From Bacteroidota bacterium (lineage in GTDB: Bacteria; Bacteroidota; Bacteroidia; Chitinophagales; Chitinophagaceae), in assembly GCA_018267625.1 (NCBI GenBank), contig JAFDYC010000035.1, positions 1 to 64,000 on the forward strand: a stretch of DNA of 64,000 nt. Reading direction: 5' to 3'. Below the pieces are notes generated by a model that was not told the origin of the DNA, did no database searches, and saw nothing but the letters and a program-made list of their open reading frames with translations. How positions within the stretch are numbered: the stretch's first letter is position 1; the number at the start of each line of letters is the position of its first letter. This document shows, piece by piece, positions 57,250-64,000 of the stretch. The position numbers were made by a program, and so were the translations under genes.

Positions 57250-59679
57250 TCAAAGCCGGGCCCATTTCAGGCGCAGGCTATTGCTCACAACACTCACGCT
57301 GCTCAGGGCCATGGCGGCACCGGCAATCATGGGGTTGAGCAAAAAACCATTGATGGGATAAAGCAAGCCTGCCGCGATGGGAATGCCGACTACGTTATAG
57401 ATAAAGGCCCAAAAAAGATTCTGGCGGATAGTGCGCACCGTTTTCCGGGATAGAGATATAGCCTTGGGGATGCTGCGCAAATCTGAAGACATCAGCGTCA
57501 TGCGGGCCACGTCCATTGCGATGTCGGTACCCTTGCCCATTGCCAGGCTGACATCCGCCTGAGCCAGGGCCGGCCCGTCATTGATGCCATCGCCCACCAT
57601 AGCCACCACCTGTCCTTTTTCCTGAAGTGCCCGGATGAAAGCGGCTTTGTCGGCAGGCATCAGGCCGGCCTGTACTTCGTAAATACCGGCCTGCTGCGCC
57701 ACCGCACGAGCCGTGGTTTCATTATCGCCACTGAGCAGGTAGGGCCGGATGCCCAACGCCTTCAACTGGCTGATGGCTTCCACCGCATGTTCTTTTAGTG
57801 CGTCCGCAACGGATAGTACGGCCAGGCTTTCGTGTTCATCTGCAAACCAGATGACCGTGGCTGCCTGCTGCAACCAAAGTGCAGCCTGGGCCTGTAAAGC
57901 ATCATTCCTGCGGATGCCCTGTTCCTGCAGAAAAGCGGCACTGCCTGCGAAATATTTCCGGCCTTCAAAGCTTGCCCTGACGCCTCTTGCCGTGGTGCTG
58001 TGGAAGCCTTCTACCGGCACTCGTTGTATGCCCTGATGCACCAGATAGCGGGTGACTGCAGAAGCTAAAGGGTGTTCGGAACGGGCCTCAAGACTCAGCA
58101 GCACCGGGGACAATTTTTTTGCCAGCGCATCGTCCCGCCAGAGGGTGGCAGTCACTTTTGGATGGCCTTCCGTGAGGGTGCCTGTCTTGTCGAGAATGAT
58201 ACTGCGGACTTTATATCCGCGTTCCAGGCTCTCTGCATCTTTGATCAGGATGCCCTGCTCAGCGCCGCGCCCCACACCTACCATGATGGCTGTAGGTGTG
58301 GCTAATCCCAATGCACAGGGGCAGGCGATGACCAGCACCGTCACAAAGGCGAGTAAGCCTTGTGTGAGGCCATTTTCGGCACCGAAAGCCAGCCAGGCAA
58401 TGAGGCTTAGGGCAGCAATGCCGATGACAACCGGGACGAAAATTCTGGCGATTTTATCTACTAATTTTTGCACCGGAGCCTTACTACCCTGTGCATCCTG
58501 CACGGCTCGGATGATTTGCGCCAGCAGTGTATCACCACCCACTTTTTCTGCTTTAAAGAATAAGCTGCCCTGCTGATTGATGGTTCCGGAAAACACTTTG
58601 GTTCCTTCTGTTTTTGCCACCGGCACGGGCTCTCCGCTCAGCATGCTTTCATCTACATAAGAACTGCCGCCACTCACTTCTCCATCCACGGCAATCTTTT
58701 CCCCGGGTTTCACCATCAAAGTGTCGCCTGGCTTCACCTGAGCAATGGGGATTTCCATCTGGTGGCCGCCGGGATGAACGAGGATTACTGTTTTGGGTTG
58801 CAGGCCCATCAGCTTTTTGATTGCGGAAGAGGTATTGCTCTTGGCGCGTTCTTCCAGCATTTTGCCCAGCAGGATAAAGGCTATGACCACTGCTGCCGCT
58901 TCGAAATAGACATGGGCATGCAAGCCTCGCTGGTGCCAGAATGCGGGGAAGAGCGTGTTGAAAACCGAGAACAGATAGGCGATGCCGGTACTCATTGCCA
59001 CGAGGGTGTCCATGTTGGCGCTGCGGTGCAGGGCCTGCTTCCAGGCATTGATGAAAAACTGCCGGCCAAACACGAGCACTACGGGCGTAGCTAGTGCCCA
59101 CATGATGTAGTTGGCATACGGCAGCTCCATGAAGAACATTCCGATTGCTACCAGGGGGAGCGAGAGCACAATAGACCAGAGGGTACGATGCCGGAGCCTG
59201 CGTGCCTGCTGGGCCTGGAGCTGCTCTACCTGCTCGGTAGCGCTTTCCGGGTCTTCGATGATCAGGTCGTAACCGACTGACTGGATGAGTTGCTTCAGGG
59301 CCTCTGCCGACACTAATTCGGGCAGGTATTCGATACGGGCTGTAGCAGCGGCATAATTCACGGAAGCCTGCACGACGCCGGGCTGGGCCTCCAGTGAATG
59401 GCTCACACTGGCAGCGCAGGAGGCACAGCTCATGCCGGTGACGGGGTATGTTTTCTTAATCGTCTGCACGCCATAGCCCAAGTCGCGGATGGCGGCGATG
59501 GCTTTGGGAACCACCGTGCTGTCCTCGGTGGTTATCAGAGCGCGGTGGTTGTTCAGTTCCACCTTATGACTTTTTATTCCGGGCACTTTAGCCAGCCCCT
59601 TGTCCACAATCAGGGCGCAATGTTCGCTGTCCACGTCCAGCAGAGGCAGGCTGTACGATTCCGTTGCATTCAGGTTCAT
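57250..59679 (-). CDS. copA: Cu+-exporting P1B-type ATPase
   Basis: 809 residues from ATG 59679 (an upstream TTG at 59706 is less likely). Two N-terminal HMA domains: the first is degenerate (DSEHCALIV, one Cys only) and the second has GMSCASC. The membrane metal site is CPC (453-455). Cytoplasmic motifs: phosphorylation DKTGT (Asp497), HP motif SEHPLASAV, and GDGINDGPAL. It pumps monovalent copper out of the cytoplasm. The chaperone gene follows. The divergent space to the right holds the tracrRNA and cas9 start. Confidence 0.95.
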   Translation of the reverse strand: MNLNATESYSLPLLDVDSEHCALIVDKGLAKVPGIKSHKVELNNHRALITTEDSTVVPKAIAAIRDLGYGVQTIKKTYPVTGMSCASCAASVSHSLEAQPGVVQASVNYAAATARIEYLPELVSAEALKQLIQSVGYDLIIEDPESATEQVEQLQAQQARRLRHRTLWSIVLSLPLVAIGMFFMELPYANYIMWALATPVVLVFGRQFFINAWKQALHRSANMDTLVAMSTGIAYLFSVFNTLFPAFWHQRGLHAHVYFEAAAVVIAFILLGKMLEERAKSNTSSAIKKLMGLQPKTVILVHPGGHQMEIPIAQVKPGDTLMVKPGEKIAVDGEVSGGSSYVDESMLSGEPVPVAKTEGTKVFSGTINQQGSLFFKAEKVGGDTLLAQIIRAVQDAQGSKAPVQKLVDKIARIFVPVVIGIAALSLIAWLAFGAENGLTQGLLAFVTVLVIACPCALGLATPTAIMVGVGRGAEQGILIKDAESLERGYKVRSIILDKTGTLTEGHPKVTATLWRDDALAKKLSPVLLSLEARSEHPLASAVTRYLVHQGIQRVPVEGFHSTTARGVRASFEGRKYFAGSAAFLQEQGIRRNDALQAQAALWLQQAATVIWFADEHESLAVLSVADALKEHAVEAISQLKALGIRPYLLSGDNETTARAVAQQAGIYEVQAGLMPADKAAFIRALQEKGQVVAMVGDGINDGPALAQADVSLAMGKGTDIAMDVARMTLMSSDLRSIPKAISLSRKTVRTIRQNLFWAFIYNVVGIPIAAGLLYPINGFLLNPMIAGAAMALSSVSVVSNSLRLKWARL

Positions 59680-59821
59680 AAGGCAAAGCTCAGCCGGGCA
59701 GCCCAAGGCTCTGTTACAGAATTAGCAGGAAGGTTTGTAAGATTACTGAAGCAGGTTTTGCCTGGAGACAAGTACAAGGGAAAGCCTTGGAATTGAGGGG
59801 GGAAAATGTAGTTTGGGGGGG

Positions 59822-59849
59822 AAAAAAACGACCGCTCATTGCTGAGCGG
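59822..59849 (-). terminator. Terminator of the tracrRNA
   Basis: On the minus strand CCGCTCA pairs with TGAGCGG around GCAA, followed by TCG and seven T. It points left, away from cas9. Confidence 0.85.
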
Positions 59850-59921
59850 CCATTTTGAATGTTTTCACAACGGAATAATCCTTATTGTGATTTGCTTTCA
59901 ACGGATAAAATTAAATACAAA
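59822..59921 (-). ncRNA. Candidate tracrRNA for the type II CRISPR system
   Basis: Read on the minus strand from about 59921: an anti-repeat (its complement on the plus strand is ATTGTGATTTGCTTTCAACG onward, a near match to the GTTGTGATTTGCTTTCA start known from Bacteroidota type II-C repeats), then AAGGATTATTCCGTTGTGA, which has the form of the nexus AAGG-n-TCCGTTAT of characterised tracrRNAs, inside a CACAA/TTGTG stem (59866-59889), then a short linker and the terminator hairpin. All four tracrRNA parts are in order, next to cas9. The 5' end is approximate and the promoter was not identified. The predicted crRNA repeat should start close to GTTGTGATTTGCTTTCA. Confidence 0.8.
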
Positions 59922-59950
59922 TGCTTAGCTTTCAAAAAAATTTAAAAAAA

Positions 59951-62900
59951 ATGAAAAAGACAGTATTAGGGTTGGATTTAGGAACGAATAGTATTGGGTG
60001 GGCGTTGGTGGAACAGGATATTGAAAAGAAAGAAGGGAAAATACTTGGGATGGGAAGCCGGATTATTCCGATGGGAGCAGAACTAAGCAAATTTGAGCAA
60101 GGACAAGCTCAAACTAAAAATGCCAACAGACGAATTGCTCGTGGAGCAAGAAAACTCAACAAACGCTATAAACAAAGACGCAACAAATTAATCTACGTTT
60201 TGCAACAATTAGGAATGCAACCTAATCAAATCAAATTGTCTGCACCTTTCGATAACCAATTGAAATTGGATAAAGTGTCAATTCTTCCGATTGATAAAAA
60301 TCAAAAACAATATTCTGCTCTTGACTTATTAGAGTTGAGAGTAAGAGCATTAAATCAACCAATTTCATTGGAAGAATTAGGCAGAATAATTTATCTATTT
60401 AATCAACTTCGTGGTTATGCAGGTGGAGGTAACGAACCTGAAAAAGAAGACGCCAGTGAAGAGGAAAATGAAAAAGAAGAAAAAAGTGGCAAAGAGAGTT
60501 ATGTAACTTTCGGAAAATTATTGTCTCTTTCTGAACCCGAAAAAGTAATATTCAATAAAAAAGAACTGAAAAAGTATAAAATATCTATTGAAACCGAAGA
60601 TGGAACTTTAGAAGGGGATACCTATTTAGATATTCTGAGAGTAGGAGAATCTTTTGAGCTTCTTGTGAATAAAACTACATCAAAAAGGCACGGAGAAACG
60701 ATCATTTTCAAATTGCCGAATAAAACAAGTTGGCGTAAGAAAATGGAGAACTTGGAAAAAAGTTTGACCGAACTGTCGAAAGAAAAAGACAGGGAAGTTT
60801 ATTTATCCGAATACTTTCTATCCATCTTGCAAGAAAACAAATGGGCAAAAATCAGAAACAATGTGGTACTTCGTTCTCGCTATCAAGCTGAGTTTGATAA
60901 AATTTGGAAAACACAAAGTGAAAATTCTGAGAGTGAATTATATAAAGTATTGCAAAGCCTTTCACAAGAAAAACTATCGGATATACTCAAATTTATTTTC
61001 CCTGGAACAAAAGAAACACAAGAAAAATATCGGCAAATAGGACTTGAAAAAGGACTCTTTCATATCATACGAAATCAAATTATTTATTATCAAAGGGAAT
61101 TAAAAGACCAAAGCAATCTTATTTCAGATTGTCGTTTTGAAAAAGGGGAAAAAGCAGTCGCAAAAAGTCATCCTGTATTTCAGGAGTTCAAAATTTGGGA
61201 ACAAATCAATAAGCTGACGATAAACACTAAAACAGAAGATGGTAAAAACCGAAAAGGAGAAACAAAATATAAATATGTGGACAGACCTATTCCTTCTGCT
61301 CTTAAAGAATGGCTTTTTGATGAATTGCAAGAGAAAAAAGAAATAGGATTTAGCACCGTATTTAATAAACTAAAAAAAGAATATGCTTTACGCGATGGAA
61401 TTGATTTTCTGAACGGAATGAATCCTAAAGCAAAGCTACGAGGCGATGAAACTAAACAACAACTCAAAAAAGCATTGGGCGAGCAGCTTTGGAAAACGCT
61501 TGATTTAGCTATCAAAGAAAGGCAAATTGAGTTATGGGACATTTTGTACAACGAAAGAGGAAATGAATATGACATTGAAAGTGATAGAACAAAAAAAGTA
61601 TTGGAATTTATAAAAAGAAGTCAGGCGGATTTAGTAGATATTAAACAAACCGCAATTCAGATAAGTAAAATAAAATTCAACAGAAGCTACGCTGCTTTGA
61701 GCCTTAAGGCGGTTGAAAAAATACTACCGCTTGTAAGAAGTGGAAAATATTTTGATGATAATTTTTCAGATGAACTTAAAGCTAAAATTATCAAACTGCT
61801 AAACGAAAATGTAACCGACCCATTTGAAAAAGCAGCACAAGAGTATTTAGAGAACAATGTAGAAGTTTTAGCAGAAGGTGGAATAATGAATGCGTATGCA
61901 ACCATATTAGTGTACGATAAACATACCGCAAAAGAATATAACGAAACTGAACGAATTGACAGCTATCAAAAAATCAAAAGATTAACACAAGGAGAGTTAA
62001 GAAATCCACTGGTGGAGCAACTAATTAGCGAAGCATTGATGGTTGTAAAGGATATTTGGAAACAATATGGTAAACCTGATGAAATACGATTGGAGCTTGC
62101 ACGAGAATTGAAAAACAATGCTGATAGAAGAGCAAAATTCTATAAATCAAATAACGCGAATCAGAAAGCAAATGATGAAGTGAAAAACTTATTGATTGAG
62201 CTTAAACAGGAAATCACAATTGCTAATATTGAGAAATACAAGCTGTGGCTTTCTCAAGAAAACCTTGCAGACGAATTTGTAAAACAATATAAAGACCCAT
62301 CGAAATCAGAAATTGAAAAAATGAAACTGTGGCGTGAGCAAGGACATGTTTCGCCATACACGGGGCAACCAATCCCCTTATCTGATTTATTCAACAGAGA
62401 ACGATACGATATTGACCATATCATACCGCAGTCACGTTATTTTGATGATTCATTTATCAATAAAGTCATTTGTGAAAAAGCAATCAATAAAGAAAAGAGT
62501 AACCGAACTGCAATGGAATACTTTGAAGTTGGTTCTTCTATTTCGTCTGTATTTTCTAAAGTGGATTTTATTGACCATGTAAATAAAAGGTTTGATGGAC
62601 AGAAGCGAAAAAACTTGCTGGCAACAAAGATGCCAGAAGATCCTGTTGCAAGGCAGATGAAAGAAACACAATACATTTCCGTAAGAGTAAAAGAAGAATT
62701 AAACAAAATTGTAGGCAATGAAAATGTAAAAACAACCACAGGTGGAGTTACCGATTATTTAAGAAATCAATGGGGTTTGACGGATAAGTTTAAAGAGCTA
62801 TTAAAAAACCGTTACGAAAAATCGCAACCTTTACTTGCTGAGACAGAATACGAAAACTATACGAAAGCATTTGCAAAAAAGAAAAAAGAATATGACGAAA

Positions 62901-64000
62901 AGAAAATTCCATTCAATGATATTGAATTAACCAAAGAGCAATTTATTCAGTCGTTCAATAACAATTTCTTACAGAAGAAAAAAAACAAACTCATCATTAA
63001 AGGGTGGAGCAAACGTATAGACCACAGACATCACGCTATTGATGCTTTGGTAATCGCTTGCACAGAGCCTGCACATGTAAAGAGATTGAATGACTTGAAC
63101 AAAGAACTGCAAACTTGGCTTGATATACATAAAAAAGAATTTTTACCTGACTTTGAAGGAAGTCCAAGTGAATTGTTAGATGAAATTCTCAATCTTGAAG
63201 AAACAGAAAAAGAGAGAATCTTTAAGCAGATTGAGAAATTTAAGGCTATTGATATACCATGGAAAGGTTTCCCTGAAAATGCAGAACAGGAAATTCAGAA
63301 AATTATTGTTTCTCAAAAACCGAAGGACAAGCTTTTAATTCAGCCGGATAAAAGTGGACAACTCCAAATTAAAATTCGTGGACAACTTCACGAAGGAACT
63401 TTGTATGGAAAAAGTCAAGGGGTTGAAGCATATAGAATTCCATTATCAAAATTTGCAGGTAAAAAGTTCGCAACAGATAAAGCGATTGAGAAAATAACGA
63501 ATAGTTATTTGAAAGAAGCTATCAAAGAACATTTAATAGAATTTGACGACAAGAAAGAAGAGGCGTTTTCGGCAGAGGGGATATTGGCATTAAACAATAA
63601 ATTATCAGAAAAGAAAAGAGCCAAAGAATGGAAAAGAAAAGGCAAGAAGAAGAATGTGGGCGAAACCGCACCTCATACACCAATTTCTTCCGTAAAAGTA
63701 TTTTACAGAGACCCTGCAAAAATCAAAAAGAAAATAGGACAAGAAGAAACTGAAGAGGCTTTGCAAAAATTAGACAGGAGTAAAGCATTTAATGATTCAC
63801 TCTATGTAAAGACTGGCGACAACTATCTATTTGCTGTAATGGAAAAGGACGGCAATAGAGCTTTTGACCTTATTACTTTCTTTGATGCTGCTAATCTTTT
63901 GAAAGATAAATTTAATAAAGTAACAGACAAAAAAACTTTCAACAAGGAACTTGTTTTCAAGCAATATTTTGAAGAAAAGAATGAAGCTAAGTTGTTGTTT
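59951..64000 (+). CDS. cas9: Cas9 endonuclease, type II-C-like (3' truncated by the window)
   Basis: 1350 codons, open to the window edge. RuvC-I: VLGLDLGTNSIGWAL with Asp9. Arg-rich bridge helix about residues 57-90 (NANRRIARGARKLNKRYKQR). RuvC-II: Glu715 in PDEIRLELAREL. HNH: DIDHIIPQS with Asp822, His823 and Asn846 matching SpCas9 D839, H840 and N863. RuvC-III: HRHHAIDAL with His1028 and Asp1031. All catalytic residues are present, so it should be an active nuclease. The start MKKTVLGLDLG is standard; an in-frame ATG 10 codons upstream (59921) would overlap the tracrRNA. The gene is markedly AT-rich relative to copA beside it, suggesting acquisition by transfer. cas1, cas2 and the array are expected to the right. 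Confidence 0.96.
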   Translation, partial: MKKTVLGLDLGTNSIGWALVEQDIEKKEGKILGMGSRIIPMGAELSKFEQGQAQTKNANRRIARGARKLNKRYKQRRNKLIYVLQQLGMQPNQIKLSAPFDNQLKLDKVSILPIDKNQKQYSALDLLELRVRALNQPISLEELGRIIYLFNQLRGYAGGGNEPEKEDASEEENEKEEKSGKESYVTFGKLLSLSEPEKVIFNKKELKKYKISIETEDGTLEGDTYLDILRVGESFELLVNKTTSKRHGETIIFKLPNKTSWRKKMENLEKSLTELSKEKDREVYLSEYFLSILQENKWAKIRNNVVLRSRYQAEFDKIWKTQSENSESELYKVLQSLSQEKLSDILKFIFPGTKETQEKYRQIGLEKGLFHIIRNQIIYYQRELKDQSNLISDCRFEKGEKAVAKSHPVFQEFKIWEQINKLTINTKTEDGKNRKGETKYKYVDRPIPSALKEWLFDELQEKKEIGFSTVFNKLKKEYALRDGIDFLNGMNPKAKLRGDETKQQLKKALGEQLWKTLDLAIKERQIELWDILYNERGNEYDIESDRTKKVLEFIKRSQADLVDIKQTAIQISKIKFNRSYAALSLKAVEKILPLVRSGKYFDDNFSDELKAKIIKLLNENVTDPFEKAAQEYLENNVEVLAEGGIMNAYATILVYDKHTAKEYNETERIDSYQKIKRLTQGELRNPLVEQLISEALMVVKDIWKQYGKPDEIRLELARELKNNADRRAKFYKSNNANQKANDEVKNLLIELKQEITIANIEKYKLWLSQENLADEFVKQYKDPSKSEIEKMKLWREQGHVSPYTGQPIPLSDLFNRERYDIDHIIPQSRYFDDSFINKVICEKAINKEKSNRTAMEYFEVGSSISSVFSKVDFIDHVNKRFDGQKRKNLLATKMPEDPVARQMKETQYISVRVKEELNKIVGNENVKTTTGGVTDYLRNQWGLTDKFKELLKNRYEKSQPLLAETEYENYTKAFAKKKKEYDEKKIPFNDIELTKEQFIQSFNNNFLQKKKNKLIIKGWSKRIDHRHHAIDALVIACTEPAHVKRLNDLNKELQTWLDIHKKEFLPDFEGSPSELLDEILNLEETEKERIFKQIEKFKAIDIPWKGFPENAEQEIQKIIVSQKPKDKLLIQPDKSGQLQIKIRGQLHEGTLYGKSQGVEAYRIPLSKFAGKKFATDKAIEKITNSYLKEAIKEHLIEFDDKKEEAFSAEGILALNNKLSEKKRAKEWKRKGKKKNVGETAPHTPISSVKVFYRDPAKIKKKIGQEETEEALQKLDRSKAFNDSLYVKTGDNYLFAVMEKDGNRAFDLITFFDAANLLKDKFNKVTDKKTFNKELVFKQYFEEKNEAKLLF

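Noticed and set aside
60000..63720. Minus-strand and off-frame open frames inside cas9 (e.g. 61180-61575, 63522-63719)
   Set aside because: They are shadows of the cas9 frame with Ser/Phe/Leu-rich, unlikely protein sequences.
59700..64000. CRISPR array next to cas9
   Set aside because: No repeat-spacer pattern is visible; only the single anti-repeat of the tracrRNA. The array is probably right of the window.

Overview
The window looks like a chromosomal segment of a Bacteroidota bacterium, most like Chitinophagales/Sphingobacteriales-type lineages. Evidence: several secreted proteins end in Por/T9SS sorting domains; there is a DUF2723/GT117 glycosyltransferase, a CarboxypepD-like plus DUF5686 outer-membrane protein and a membrane pyrophosphatase; and Bacteroidota-type promoter boxes (TAnnTTTG) precede several genes. 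Housekeeping genes look close to 50% GC by eye, while 6.6-13.8 kb and especially 59.95-64.0 kb (cas9) are clearly AT-richer.

Layout. 0-6.5 kb: a small secreted protein, an MBOAT acyltransferase with an SGNH-like partner, cysS and an MsbA-type ABC exporter. 6.5-14.6 kb: an accessory block holding a CxxC/propeller-like secreted protein with a Cys-containing secreted partner, a duplicated 3' end of the ABC gene, an operon of two lipoproteins, a tail-fibre-like protein and a T9SS cargo interrupted by an in-frame stop, and an IS relic with 20-bp inverted ends. 14.6-20.4 kb: a defence cluster on the minus strand with a small methylase-like subunit, an Eco57I-like methylase, a HigB/HigA pair and a GIY-YIG-helicase. 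20.5-26 kb: K+-dependent pyrophosphatase, PaaE-like reductase, Uup-type ABC-F ATPase. 26-29.5 kb: two damaged T9SS cargo genes with C10 and G8 tracts. 29.6-34.6 kb: a TetR-controlled TolC/EmrA/EmrB efflux operon with a visible promoter and operator. 34.6-41.5 kb: O-antigen ligase and Wzz, prfA, a dihydrouridine synthase, and two genes with in-frame stops (lipoprotein, HTH regulator). 41.7-56.9 kb: GT117, tRNA-Cys, class I aldolase, lipoprotein, DinB-like protein, rmlB-rmlA-glycosyltransferase, DUF5686 protein, hibernation factor, PQQ-type propeller lipoprotein. 56.9-59.7 kb: copper chaperone and Cu+-ATPase.

59.8-64.0 kb: the start of a type II-C-like CRISPR system. A 1350-codon partial cas9 runs off the right edge with all RuvC and HNH catalytic residues in place. 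Immediately upstream, on the opposite strand, is a convincing tracrRNA: anti-repeat, nexus hairpin, terminator. No CRISPR array or cas1/cas2 is inside the window.

The strongest candidates for something not well described are the composite restriction-modification/toxin-antitoxin operon (14.6-20.4 kb), the divergent cas9/tracrRNA locus, and a recurring pattern of single in-frame stops and homopolymer frameshifts concentrated in surface-protein genes. That last pattern could be phase variation, pseudogenisation or consensus error, and raw reads would decide.
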